Shown here piece after piece: positions 14,683 to 23,392 of a stretch of DNA of 29,033 nt (its first letter is position 1; the number at the start of each line of letters is the position of its first letter). Source of the DNA: DATFYI01 sp035315125 (GTDB lineage: Bacteria; Chloroflexota; Anaerolineae; Anaerolineales; Anaerolineaceae); assembly GCA_035315125.1 (NCBI GenBank), contig DATFYI010000157.1, forward strand, positions 1 to 29,033, given 5' to 3'. The position numbers and the translations under genes are program-made. The notes under the pieces were generated by a model. That model was given only the letters and a program-made list of their open reading frames with translations. It searched no databases and had not been told where the DNA came from.

Positions 14683-15147
14683 TTAGGATCTCTGCAGCGC
14701 GGCGAATACCTGGGCACTATGCCCATCAGGTTTCACATTCTCAAACACTTTAATGAGCTTTCCGTCGGGTCCTATTAAGAAAGTTGTGCGAAACACACCG
14801 TAATATTCGCGGCCCATAGCTTTCTTAAGTCCCCAAACACCGTACAGCTCACAGACCTTGTGACCTTCGTCAGCTAAAAGTGTAAAAGGTAAGTTATATT
14901 TGTTTTTGAATTTAGTATGCGACTTAACTGAATCAGGGCTTATACCCAGGACTACGATGCCTGCCTCTTGATAGATACTGTAATCATCGCGAAAGCTGCA
15001 CGCTTCGGTTGTACATCCTGGTGTGTCATCTTTCGGGTAAAAATATAATACGACCGGCTTACCCCGAAAAGAGGATAATGTCGTTAAGCTACCGTTCTCG
15101 TCTGGCAGTGTAAAATCTGGCGCCATAATATTTGCTTGAATAGGCAT
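14683..15147 (-). CDS. bcp: Thiol peroxidase of the Bcp/PrxQ family
   Basis: This 154-residue peroxiredoxin reduces hydrogen peroxide and organic hydroperoxides. The peroxidatic Cys is C45 in YPKDDTPGCTTEACSFRD, with the Thr two residues before the TPGC context as in the PxxxTxxC motif, and C50 five residues later is the usual resolving Cys of atypical 2-Cys BCP proteins. Also typical are the N-terminal APDFTLPDENG and the distal Arg in YYGVFRTTFLIGPDG. Thioredoxin is the usual reductant. The ATG is 5 bases after AGGAG (15153-15157). The promoter upstream carries a Fur/PerR-like box, consistent with peroxide or metal control. It converges on the Rrf2 gene and is probably a single-gene unit. 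Confidence 0.95.
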   Translation of the reverse strand: MPIQANIMAPDFTLPDENGSLTTLSSFRGKPVVLYFYPKDDTPGCTTEACSFRDDYSIYQEAGIVVLGISPDSVKSHTKFKNKYNLPFTLLADEGHKVCELYGVWGLKKAMGREYYGVFRTTFLIGPDGKLIKVFENVKPDGHSAQVFAALQRS

Positions 15148-15174
15148 TTTTGCTCCTTTATTCGATCATATTTA

Positions 15175-15189
15175 TGATAATAATTATAA
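15175..15189 (-). promoter_or_regulatory. Fur/PerR-like 7-1-7 operator in the bcp promoter
   Basis: On the minus strand this is TTATAATTATTATCA. Against the Bacillus PerR box (TTATAATNATTATAA) and against the Fur 7-1-7 box (TGATAATNATTATCA) it differs at one position each. It covers the -10 hexamer of bcp, so a bound repressor would shut the gene off. No Fur-family gene is in the window. Confidence 0.6.
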
Positions 15190-15210
15190 AGTAGTAAGAT
15201 AAAAAATCAA
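15183..15210 (-). promoter_or_regulatory. Promoter of bcp
   Basis: On the minus strand TTGATT (15205-15210) and a perfect TATAAT (15183-15188) are separated by 16 bases. The start of transcription would be near 15176, leaving a leader of about 30 bases with the AAAGGAG ribosome-binding site. Confidence 0.7.
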
Positions 15211-15242
15211 GCTTTTTAAAAACCGTCAAATCACATTCTGGT

Positions 15243-17204
15243 TCAACAATCCAATATCACCTCGCCCATCTTGGTAACATCATAGCCGGGCTGTTCTGCA
15301 ATGGCCTTTCGGAAGCTCGCATCGTTCATAACTTCGAATAATGGCTTCAATAGATCTCCTTCCAGATAACGACATGGGATAACAAGATCATATCTTTCCT
15401 GGAAAAGGCAAATAAAATCCAGATCCAGCGCCCTGGCGGCCGCAGCTACACCTAAACCACAGTCCGCACGGCCAGAGGATACTGCTGCGGCAACGGCCAG
15501 GTGCGTATATTCTTCCTGGTCGTAACCCCGTATTTCCGTGACGGGAATACCTAATTGCTGCAAATGATAATCTAGCAGAACGCGTGTGCCGGCTCCCCGC
15601 TGCCGGTTGATAAATGAAACATCCTTTCTGGATAGATCTTCCAGATTTTTGATTCTCTTGGGATTTCCCTTGGGTAGCAACAATCCCTGTTCTCGCCCTA
15701 CCCAGGTAATCAAGCGCACCGGAATCCCGGGCAGATATTGACGGATATAGCTTACATTATATTCACCGGATTGGGGGTCAAGTAAGTGCGAGCCAGCCAG
15801 GTGGGCTTCTTCACGGCGGATGGCGACTAATCCACCCAGGCTGCCGACATTAGATGAGACTAATCTGCGATCTCGCCCGGATAAATATTGAGCTAATAGA
15901 TCCAGGGTCATATCATGGCTTCCGATTGCAAAAATCGTTCGATCCAATTCATCTGATGAGCGATAAAGCCGGACTTTTATCGTTTCACCAGCTTCTAGCC
16001 CTTGAACACCGCGTGGGAGAATCGTGATCCCATCAGCTCTGACTAAAGAAGTAATCACCCCGGCTCCCCTGGCAAGCGGGGCTGCCAGCAAATGGTCACC
16101 AACTTTTCCGACCACCACACGCAGATAATCATCGTCACCGGCTGGAGATGTAACTTTTCGAGCTAATTTCGCATCTATTTCGACTGGCACAGCTGCCGGA
16201 CATCCACGCCAGAGAGCTAACAGCGGCTCAACGAATATTTCTCCTGTCAAAGCAGCTGAGACAGGATACCCCGGCACCCCGATAATAGGTACTTTTCCAC
16301 CCGAGGTTCGTCGAATCATCCCAAGAATCACTGGATGTCCTGGCCTTACAGCTATTCCATGGACTAATAAATCACCTAATTCAGAAACGATCCTGGCCGA
16401 GAAATCCTCTGATCCAGCCGAAGAGCCGGCGTTCAACAAAATCAAATCGTTCTCATCCGCAGCTTTTTGCACGCACTGGCGAATTAAATTATAATCATCC
16501 GGGGTAATCGGGTAACGTGTAGCCAGACCGCCCCAATTTTTGACCTGGGCTGCTAAAACAATTGAATTGTATTCAATAATGTCTCCCCGCTGAATATTTT
16601 GACCAACCGGAATTAGCTCGCTGCCGGTCGGAATGATTGCTACACGCGGCAGGCGGCTGACGCGAACAGTACTATGCCCACTGGCTGCCAATGCGCCCAG
16701 ATCAAACGGGCGAAGCACCTGTCCGGAAGGCAACACAAGCTGGGTGGCAACAATATCTTCTCCCATTGGACGTACGTGTGACCAGGGCGGCAGAGCAGCT
16801 CGCAGACGAATGATCTCAGGATGCCGAATATCTTCAACGGGTTGCCTTGACCGGTCCAGCGACTCAACATTTTCGATCGGCACAACCGCATTTGCCCATT
16901 CCGGTAAGGGATCGCCAGTATCCACATATTGCACATTACTGCCAATCGTTAAATCAACTGGTTGAGTAGGCATGGCCTCAGAGATCTCTTCGGCCCTGAT
17001 CGCAAAGCCATCCATTGCTGAAGCGTGGTAATACGGCGATGAAATTTTTGCCCAGGCCGGAGAAGATAATACCCGACCAAGCGCATTTTCATCTATGCTA
17101 ATTTCTTCTTCTGCCAGAACTTTCCACAAACCTGCTTCGGTAAGTGCTTGCCTAAAAATAGCACGGGCTTCAAATAATGGAATATCTCTTAAATATATTG
17201 ACAT
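15243..17204 (-). CDS. MoeA-like molybdopterin molybdotransferase fused to a periplasmic-binding-like domain
   Basis: The protein has 653 residues. Residues 1 to about 415 are MoeA: SSPYYHASAMDGFAIRA (substrate region), VDTGDPLPEWANAVVPIE, LLNAGSSAGSEDFSARI (the MPT-binding stretch), and GVPGYPVSAALTGEIF. MoeA inserts molybdate (or tungstate) into adenylated molybdopterin. Residues about 425-653 are a cytoplasmic type-2 periplasmic-binding-like domain (no signal peptide): FAIGSHDMTLDLLAQYL, RQRGAGTRVLLDYHLQQLG, and SSGRADCGLGVAAAARALDL. This fusion is a known family, often annotated as MoeA with a LysR-substrate-binding-like domain; the extra domain may bind oxyanion or cofactor precursor. 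AGGGA precedes the ATG. It lies 47 bases after a second, stand-alone MoeA, and such pairs may separate Mo from W use or do successive steps. Confidence 0.92.
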   Translation of the reverse strand: MSIYLRDIPLFEARAIFRQALTEAGLWKVLAEEEISIDENALGRVLSSPAWAKISSPYYHASAMDGFAIRAEEISEAMPTQPVDLTIGSNVQYVDTGDPLPEWANAVVPIENVESLDRSRQPVEDIRHPEIIRLRAALPPWSHVRPMGEDIVATQLVLPSGQVLRPFDLGALAASGHSTVRVSRLPRVAIIPTGSELIPVGQNIQRGDIIEYNSIVLAAQVKNWGGLATRYPITPDDYNLIRQCVQKAADENDLILLNAGSSAGSEDFSARIVSELGDLLVHGIAVRPGHPVILGMIRRTSGGKVPIIGVPGYPVSAALTGEIFVEPLLALWRGCPAAVPVEIDAKLARKVTSPAGDDDYLRVVVGKVGDHLLAAPLARGAGVITSLVRADGITILPRGVQGLEAGETIKVRLYRSSDELDRTIFAIGSHDMTLDLLAQYLSGRDRRLVSSNVGSLGGLVAIRREEAHLAGSHLLDPQSGEYNVSYIRQYLPGIPVRLITWVGREQGLLLPKGNPKRIKNLEDLSRKDVSFINRQRGAGTRVLLDYHLQQLGIPVTEIRGYDQEEYTHLAVAAAVSSGRADCGLGVAAAARALDLDFICLFQERYDLVIPCRYLEGDLLKPLFEVMNDASFRKAIAEQPGYDVTKMGEVILDC

Positions 17205-17251
17205 AATTGATTTCCCTGAACTATTAATAATCCCACAAAAGAACTGATCGC

Positions 17252-18487
17252 TTATAAAAAAACAACTTCTACAAGTTCTCCAACACCAAACCCGGTTGCA
17301 TCCGCAGGGATACAGGCTAAACCGTCGGCTCGCGCCAGACTGAAAATCAGATTGCTTTTATAAAAAATCGGATCGGCCTGTAATCCTTGCTCGGATGGCA
17401 ATAATTTGACGGGGACCCAATCTTCCCGACCAGCCTGAGAAGCAATATTGACCATAAGCCGTGCGAAAACAGATTTTCGAAACCCATTTGCGGGTAAACC
17501 CATCAATCTTTCCAGCAGTGGAGTGACAAATAAACCGGCAATCACCAGCGCGCTGACAGGGTTTCCAGGTAATCCAATAATTGCTTTTCCGTTACAAACT
17601 CCCAGGATGGTCGGTTTACCCGGGCGAACGTTCACTCCATGCACTAATACTCCTGGCGCACCCATCGAATGAATTACTTCGGCGGTCAGATCCCGGGTGC
17701 CGGCGGAGGAGCCGGCCGTAATAACCACAGCATCACATTCAGCTAAGGCCTTCGATAAAGTCTCACGCAGAACTTGAGGACGGTCCTGAATAATTCCAAA
17801 GCGATGTGGTTCTCCGCCGATTTGTTGAACCAGGGCGCTGAGTGAATAACTGTTGATATCTCGAACCTGACCAGCAGCGGGCAGGCTGGAAGGAGACACT
17901 ACTTCATCGCCGCTGGATATCAGGCCTATGATTGGAACCGGATTGACGGCAACTTTTGTCAACCCAAGTGCATACATTCCGCCGATTTCGGCTGGCCGCA
18001 ATTTCACGCCAGCCGGGATGATTTCCTGCCCCTCAGATACGTCTTCACCGGGTTTGAGAATATTTTCTGCATTTGCAACAGCTCGCAATATTTCCATTTC
18101 GCTCGGTCGTGATACCTGGGTGTTTTCTATCATGACCACCGCATCTGATCCCTCAGGTAGCATCCCGCCCGTATAGATCAATGCGCATTGACCAGTCGTA
18201 AGGGTAAAGTTTGGGGCCGCGCCCATGGGGACCTCTCCAACCAGCGCCAGATAAGCCGGCAGGGATTCACTGGCCCCAAAGGTATCAATTGCACGAACCG
18301 CATAACCATCAACTGTGCTACGCCCAAAAGCTGGCAGCGGTTCCGGTGAAAAAACCGGCCTGGCTGTCACCCGGCCCAGCGCCTGCAAAGTATCTACCCA
18401 CACCGGTTCCGCGGAAAAATCAGGCAAATGGCTGTTTAATAAAGATAATGCCTGGGCCGGCGGTAATAATTCCAGAAATTCAGGCAT
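17252..18487 (-). CDS. moeA: Molybdopterin molybdotransferase MoeA
   Basis: The protein has 411 residues, the standard MoeA length. Motifs in order: ALGRVTARPVFSPEPLPAFG, STVDGYAVRAIDT, IYTGGMLPEGSDAVVMIENT, RPAEIGGMYALGLTKVAV, VVITAGSSAGTRDLTAEVI, GLPGNPVSALVIAGLFV, and a C-terminal domain IV (FSLARADGLACIPADATGFG). The enzyme ligates molybdate to MPT-AMP, releasing the finished molybdenum cofactor. It is immediately followed by the MoeA-PBP fusion and preceded, 3 bases away, by a UbiA-family gene, so the three form an operon. Only MoeA-type genes are present here; the rest of the Moco pathway (MoaA-E, MogA/MoaB) must lie elsewhere. The start ATG fits the length of homologues. Confidence 0.94.
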   Translation of the reverse strand: MPEFLELLPPAQALSLLNSHLPDFSAEPVWVDTLQALGRVTARPVFSPEPLPAFGRSTVDGYAVRAIDTFGASESLPAYLALVGEVPMGAAPNFTLTTGQCALIYTGGMLPEGSDAVVMIENTQVSRPSEMEILRAVANAENILKPGEDVSEGQEIIPAGVKLRPAEIGGMYALGLTKVAVNPVPIIGLISSGDEVVSPSSLPAAGQVRDINSYSLSALVQQIGGEPHRFGIIQDRPQVLRETLSKALAECDAVVITAGSSAGTRDLTAEVIHSMGAPGVLVHGVNVRPGKPTILGVCNGKAIIGLPGNPVSALVIAGLFVTPLLERLMGLPANGFRKSVFARLMVNIASQAGREDWVPVKLLPSEQGLQADPIFYKSNLIFSLARADGLACIPADATGFGVGELVEVVFL

Positions 18488-18490
18488 CGT

Positions 18491-19414
18491 TCAGCTTGTC
18501 CAAAGTGTAAAAGTGATCAAATAAGTCGTCAATAGCAAAGTGCCTGTAGCCGTTAAAGAAAGTAACCCCCAATGAGGTTTTGCTCCCCCATTGATCTGTA
18601 TAAACTGCCAGATCTGAAATCCTGCCAGAGGAAGAGTCAATAAACCAGGCCAGGTCAAACCCCACGGCATACCAGATATGAATGCGAGCAGCAATAGGAT
18701 GTAAGTAGCCACAATGAGTATATTATGTAAACGCATACCATGCGGCCATCCCAAACGAACCAATAATGTCTTCCGCTCATTTTTCAAATCCCGGGAATAA
18801 TCTTTTAAAGAAAGAGCAAGTAACATTGCCAAATACAAAGCAGCCAACGGGAAAGTGAGCATTGGTAAAAGGCGATGCAATTCTCCGGTTTGTAACAGGA
18901 ATGCAAAAGCGGGTACCAAAGTGGAGATGAATATTGCTTGACTTAATTCGCCATAACCGGAATAGACCAATCTCAAAGGTGGAACCGCATAGAAAAAAGC
19001 CAGGAAAAAAGCAATGCCCAGGATAAGCAACGCCTGGAGATTAAGTGCTCGATTTGCTAAAAGCAGCACTGTCATCACTGCGCCCACCGTCAAAGTGGTC
19101 AATGAAGTAAGCTGAAATACTTGCCTGGGCAGTTCTTTAGCTGATTCATCGTCATTTTCTTTTTTTGAATTTTGGCTGATTAACTCGGGCGTAGTTGGAA
19201 ACAACCGATCATAGTAAACTGTCAGATAATAGCTGCTCAATTGGAGCATCGTTATACAAGCCTGACCCAGAATATAAATCTTCCAATCGATTGGATGTCC
19301 CAGATAATGAACAATACCGACACCAAGCGCATAAAATAAAATGCCTTCCAACAAATTCCAAGGCCGGGAATATTGCAAGAATTGTGATAACTGAGATGGT
19401 GTAGATTTCTTCAT
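18491..19414 (-). CDS. UbiA-family prenyltransferase, motif 1 degenerate
   Basis: The protein has 307 residues and about eight or nine membrane helices, the UbiA superfamily layout. The opening YSRPWNLLEGILFYALGVG and the second acidic motif (KDYSRDLKNERKTLLVRLG, D-x3-D) are typical, the closest match in feel being MenA-like enzymes that prenylate an aromatic acid for quinone synthesis. The first motif, normally NDxxDxxxD, is reduced to YLTVYYDRLF: one Asp remains and the Asn and its neighbour Asp are gone, so activity or substrate may differ. An acidic hydrophilic loop (about residues 85-95) follows. It lies 79 bases after proline dehydrogenase and 3 bases before moeA. Substrate cannot be assigned from sequence alone. 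Confidence 0.8.
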   Translation of the reverse strand: MKKSTPSQLSQFLQYSRPWNLLEGILFYALGVGIVHYLGHPIDWKIYILGQACITMLQLSSYYLTVYYDRLFPTTPELISQNSKKENDDESAKELPRQVFQLTSLTTLTVGAVMTVLLLANRALNLQALLILGIAFFLAFFYAVPPLRLVYSGYGELSQAIFISTLVPAFAFLLQTGELHRLLPMLTFPLAALYLAMLLALSLKDYSRDLKNERKTLLVRLGWPHGMRLHNILIVATYILLLLAFISGMPWGLTWPGLLTLPLAGFQIWQFIQINGGAKPHWGLLSLTATGTLLLTTYLITFTLWTS

Positions 19415-19493
19415 AATTTGCTTTCGAAATTAGATATGCGGTGATTTTAAAATTTCAATTTTTCAACCAACCGGATTATAGAGTTCCATCTTC

Positions 19494-20453
19494 TTAGTTG
19501 CGAAGATAATTTGAGAATATGAACCATACATTTGCTGGTCTTTCAGCTAAACGCCGCATAAAATATGCATACCAGTGGGTACCGTAAGGAACATATACCC
19601 TTACCGGATATCCAGCAGATACCAATTTTTCCTGCAAGTCACGCCGGATGCCATACAGCAACTGGAACTCAATTGACCTGGATGGTAAGTTGTAACGTCT
19701 GGCAGTCTGTTGCGCCCATTGGATACGCTTTTCATCGTGGCTGGCAATCGCAACAATTGGCGGAGTGCGACCATCCTCACTGGCACACACCTTCCCGGCT
19801 TTCACTGAGTTGTTGATCAAAGCTTCTGTCAAACGATCGAACTGGGCATCGACATCTTTTTTCTTCGGATAGGCGACGTCCTTCGATTCCTTGTAGGCGC
19901 CTTTAACCAGCCGGATTTTGGCATTGCAATTCGCCAGATCACTTACGTCTTTCTCGCTTCGAAAAAGATAAGCTTGAATAACAACTCCCAGGTTTTCAAA
20001 ACCCTGCTCAAGTGCCCAACGATACACATTGAGTGTTTGAGTTGTCGTTGTTGCATCTTCCATATCTATACGAATAAAGTTATTAGATTTGACAGCTTCC
20101 TTTAATATTCTTGCCAGGTTATTCCGGCATAGCTCTTCGTCGACACTCAAACCAAGTTGGCTCAACTTGATCGAAACATTTGAACGGGTCTCCGATTTTT
20201 GAATTTCTGATAATAGAGAGATAACATTTTCGGCCGCTTCTCTGGCTGCTTCAACGTTATTGGTATTTTCACCCAGATAATCCAGGGATGCCTGGATACC
20301 TCGGCTGTTCAATTGGCGGACTACCCGTATGGCATCCGCATAAGTTTCTCCTGCTACGAATCTGGAGGCCGCTTTCCAAGCAAAAGGCTGGCGAGTAATC
20401 GCTTTCTGCGCCCAACTTGCTTTTGAAAGTGAGATAAAGACCGTCCGAAGCAC
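19494..20453 (-). CDS. Proline dehydrogenase (monofunctional PRODH)
   Basis: This 319-residue TIM-barrel flavoenzyme oxidises proline to pyrroline-5-carboxylate and passes electrons to quinone at the membrane face. Landmarks: RIDMEDATTTTQTL, GVVIQAYLFRSEKDV, KIRLVKGAYKE, PIVAIASHDEKRI, EFQLLYGIRRDLQEKL, and the C-terminal VRVYVPYGTHWYAYFMRRLA followed by ERPAN, where the paired Arg bind the substrate carboxylate. The length is that of the Thermus/Deinococcus single-domain type, without the P5C dehydrogenase part of PutA. The start is GTG at 20453, with GGAG seven bases upstream. It is probably the first gene of the unit PRODH-UbiA-moeA-moeA/PBP. An inverted repeat lies about 50-80 bases upstream. 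Confidence 0.94.
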   Translation of the reverse strand: MLRTVFISLSKASWAQKAITRQPFAWKAASRFVAGETYADAIRVVRQLNSRGIQASLDYLGENTNNVEAAREAAENVISLLSEIQKSETRSNVSIKLSQLGLSVDEELCRNNLARILKEAVKSNNFIRIDMEDATTTTQTLNVYRWALEQGFENLGVVIQAYLFRSEKDVSDLANCNAKIRLVKGAYKESKDVAYPKKKDVDAQFDRLTEALINNSVKAGKVCASEDGRTPPIVAIASHDEKRIQWAQQTARRYNLPSRSIEFQLLYGIRRDLQEKLVSAGYPVRVYVPYGTHWYAYFMRRLAERPANVWFIFSNYLRN

Positions 20454-20501
20454 AATAATTCTCCAAAAAATTAATTATGCAGTCAATAATGTTGCTGATT
20501 C

Positions 20502-20533
20502 TCTAGATTCTAACATAGTTACGATAATCTAGA
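20502..20533 (-). promoter_or_regulatory. Inverted repeat upstream of proline dehydrogenase, candidate operator
   Basis: TCTAGATT (20502-20509) and AATCTAGA (20526-20533) are perfect 8-base arms 16 bases apart; a smaller TAAC/GTTA pair (20511-20514, 20518-20521) lies inside. It is 49-80 bases before the GTG start, in the expected promoter area. No clear -35/-10 pair could be fixed, so the link to promoter control is a guess. Confidence 0.4.
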
Positions 20534-20739
20534 TACGCGCCGCCATTACATAGCCATTTCCCGAATGAACCTTGCTCCTCGACAGCATCGAATGCCAAAA
20601 TATATTTCCTGAGCTATTTGTAGATTTAAAAAACGATGTAAAATGATATATCAATATGAAATTATTCCAATAGATAGCACTTTTGATAACATTCATTTCT
20701 TTACGTGGGTGGGAAAACTCTCCGAATGGGTATTTTGGA

Positions 20740-23379
20740 ATGCTGAACAAAAGCCGCCTGACACTAGCCCTGATTCTGATATTTTCATTTCCGAGAATAT
20801 CGGCTCATCCACTGGCCTTGCCGGTTGCCAATGTGAATATGGTCAGCCCATCCGCTTGCCCGAGCGGAGGATGCGCAGCCGGCCAACGGGTGAATATGCA
20901 GGTCAGTTTCACCACCAGTAACTCGAACGTGCGAGTTTGTATATATCAAAGTTGGGGAATAGATAGTACCTCAACTTTTGCCGTCGCATCTTCAGGAGAT
21001 AACGGCTCTAACTACAGTGTAAGCAATTGCGATACAACTAATTTGTCTGGCACACCAACACCTAATGGCTATACGTTGATTACAGGTGCACAGACAAGCC
21101 TTCAGGTTCCATACAACGAGACTCTTGAATTTTCGTTGCGCATTCCTTCTGGCGCGAAAAAAAATGGATTTGTTTTAGTAAATATCGAGGAGCAGGATTC
21201 CGCAAGTAATTGGTCAATCACTCAACAGGTTTTTTTTAATATTCCGGTTAAACCCGCATCATCAAATGCATACGTAGCCAATAATCCAGGGGATTGCGGT
21301 AGCCATTCTCCTTGCTATATTGACAGCGGTGATGATCTAACAGACGGAGCCAACGGAATTGGCACCGGATTGAAAGACGCCATTGATGCTTCAATTGTGA
21401 ATTCCTCTTCAAATCCTGTCGTTAACATTCTCGGAGCGTATTTAATAAAAGACAATGCTGTTCTGATTAATCAAAGCATTACCCTGCAAGGCACAAATAA
21501 CAGCAAACTGACCTACAACGGTTCTGCTTGCGATCAGAATAGCGAGCCCATGCTAAATGTCACAACCAAAGCAACAATCCAAAACCTGACCATCGATGAC
21601 GGTGGCTGCGGATCACCCGGACGTGATTTGATCTCAATCAATGATCCAAATAATGATCCTATTTCGATCCAATCCAATGATTTGAGCGGCGGACAAAACG
21701 CCGTGACAGTTCAGAGTGGTAATCAAGCGAATATAATTATTGTATTCAATCAGATTACCGGCAATAATGGATTTGGGATAAATGCACAAAATTCCAATGG
21801 ACAATTACAAGTGGTTGCAAACAATATTTTCGGCAACCAAAATAACCCTCAGGTAAATTGTAACAATCAAGGGATCGCTGACCATAATTATTGGGGTCCG
21901 GCTGTTCTTCCTACTGATGCAACCACAAAATGCAGTGTAGATAATGATAAACGTCTTGGCGCCCCGGTTTTACACAATGCCAGTACACCCGGATTAAGTG
22001 CTGAATTGGTCTCAGTCTCATCCAGCGCTGAAACCTACGCTTTCAATAAACAGATCGGTTTCCAATCCAGTGATAATAATACCCAGCTATATATCATCAA
22101 CCACGGCGCCGGTGACCCTCAAAATGTCCCATTTTCGACCACGCCGAACAAGCTCGCTATCTGTGGTAATTATTGGGACATTTTTCTGAATGGACCTGTT
22201 CCGACAAGTTTAAATCTATTCTTCAACTATAATCAGAACAGCGTTTGCCCAAATATAATTGAAACAACAAAATATTGTGCAAAAGACGGAAAATCTCCAG
22301 CTGTATCACCTCTGTTATGGTTCAATCCTTCATCAAAAAGTTGGAATAGATCCGATGAAAGTATAACCACCTGTAATTTCCCAAAAAATACTTCCACACA
22401 CGAAATCCAGATCACGCTTGGAAAAACAGGTAGCCCAGGTTTATCTGACCTTGCTTATCTGCCCTTTGCAGTTGGTTTGCTGGCGCCGAACGCCACAACT
22501 CTAAATTTATATTCTTATACAGCAAATTATTACTCAAACCGGGTGGAATTAAATTGGACGACAGGCAACGAAAATAATATCTACGGATATTACTGGCAGC
22601 GCAGCCAATCAGAGGATGGTCCTTTTATAAGGCTCGATGACAGTTGGACTCCTGCTCAATTAAGTAATAATACCTATACTTATCCAACTTATAAAGATTA
22701 TCAAATCGCGGTTGGTACAGACTATTACTATCGCCTGGAAATTATCCAGGCTGACACCTATCGTGGGCTGGTTGCCTCATCTTATATCCCCCCGATCTTT
22801 CTGAGCGGTCTTGTAACCACCAGCACCATTACACCTACCCCTACCAATTCTCCCACACCCACCCGGACGAGTACACTTTCCCCCACACCTTATAAATCCC
22901 CAACGTCTTATACTTATACCTATCCAACTTACATATACCGGTCACCCACCCGCAACTATACAATTTATCCATTAACAATCTCTTCTACACCCTTCCTGAC
23001 CCCAACCCCGAACGACACTGATATTGCCAATGGAACAGCAGAATCTGCATACATTGCTCCAGGGGTTGAAGAGACCCCCGAAGCGCCCTCGTCCAGTGAA
23101 ATACCAGAGGGTTCTTCCACGGAAGTTTATCAAATAACCATGGCGAGCACTGGGGATGCCTTGACTGCCACGAATGTTGCCGGAGAAACAACACAGTTTC
23201 CAACTCTTCAAGCAACGAATGCAGCACCGCAATCAAGCCAGGATTTTTCACTTTTCAGTTGGGATGGATTGAAACGTATGGTCAACTGGCTGATCATTCT
23301 CTCTGGTAGTATTGTTGGAATCTCATTTCTTTCACTGGGTGGTCTTTGGATCCGCAATAAGTTTAAAAAACATCACTAA
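20740..23379 (+). CDS. Secreted beta-helix protein with Thr/Pro-rich stalk and C-terminal membrane anchor
   Basis: From ATG 20740 the protein has 879 residues. Residues 1-25 are a signal peptide (KSR, then LTLALILIFSF). Residues about 30-180 form an N-terminal beta domain with several Cys. Residues about 185-410 have the features of a right-handed beta-helix of the pectate-lyase/NosD kind: Asn/Asp-rich short turns, stacked IQNLTIDDGG-type rungs and a closing DHNYWG. Another beta region and a fibronectin-III-like domain (about 592-686, RVELNWTTGNENNIYGYYW) follow. A Thr/Ser/Pro-rich stalk runs from about 688 to 760, then a low-complexity Ser/Thr segment, a membrane helix (about 850-870) and a basic tail KFKKHH. 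This is the layout of a cell-surface protein held by a C-terminal anchor. Beta-helices often bind or cut polysaccharide, but no catalytic residues can be named. The frame is open 19 codons further upstream, but ATG 20740 begins the signal peptide. Confidence 0.85.
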   Translation: MLNKSRLTLALILIFSFPRISAHPLALPVANVNMVSPSACPSGGCAAGQRVNMQVSFTTSNSNVRVCIYQSWGIDSTSTFAVASSGDNGSNYSVSNCDTTNLSGTPTPNGYTLITGAQTSLQVPYNETLEFSLRIPSGAKKNGFVLVNIEEQDSASNWSITQQVFFNIPVKPASSNAYVANNPGDCGSHSPCYIDSGDDLTDGANGIGTGLKDAIDASIVNSSSNPVVNILGAYLIKDNAVLINQSITLQGTNNSKLTYNGSACDQNSEPMLNVTTKATIQNLTIDDGGCGSPGRDLISINDPNNDPISIQSNDLSGGQNAVTVQSGNQANIIIVFNQITGNNGFGINAQNSNGQLQVVANNIFGNQNNPQVNCNNQGIADHNYWGPAVLPTDATTKCSVDNDKRLGAPVLHNASTPGLSAELVSVSSSAETYAFNKQIGFQSSDNNTQLYIINHGAGDPQNVPFSTTPNKLAICGNYWDIFLNGPVPTSLNLFFNYNQNSVCPNIIETTKYCAKDGKSPAVSPLLWFNPSSKSWNRSDESITTCNFPKNTSTHEIQITLGKTGSPGLSDLAYLPFAVGLLAPNATTLNLYSYTANYYSNRVELNWTTGNENNIYGYYWQRSQSEDGPFIRLDDSWTPAQLSNNTYTYPTYKDYQIAVGTDYYYRLEIIQADTYRGLVASSYIPPIFLSGLVTTSTITPTPTNSPTPTRTSTLSPTPYKSPTSYTYTYPTYIYRSPTRNYTIYPLTISSTPFLTPTPNDTDIANGTAESAYIAPGVEETPEAPSSSEIPEGSSTEVYQITMASTGDALTATNVAGETTQFPTLQATNAAPQSSQDFSLFSWDGLKRMVNWLIILSGSIVGISFLSLGGLWIRNKFKKHH

Positions 23380-23392
23380 TTTTTACACTTTT

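Noticed and set aside
15243..18487. Recent gene duplication of moeA
   Set aside because: The two MoeA regions share family motifs but differ widely elsewhere, so they are old paralogues, not a recent tandem copy.
22830..23010. Repeat array or CRISPR-like structure in the Thr/Pro-rich stretch
   Set aside because: The repetition is protein-level low complexity (Pro-Thr stalk) within an intact reading frame; there are no regular repeats and spacers.
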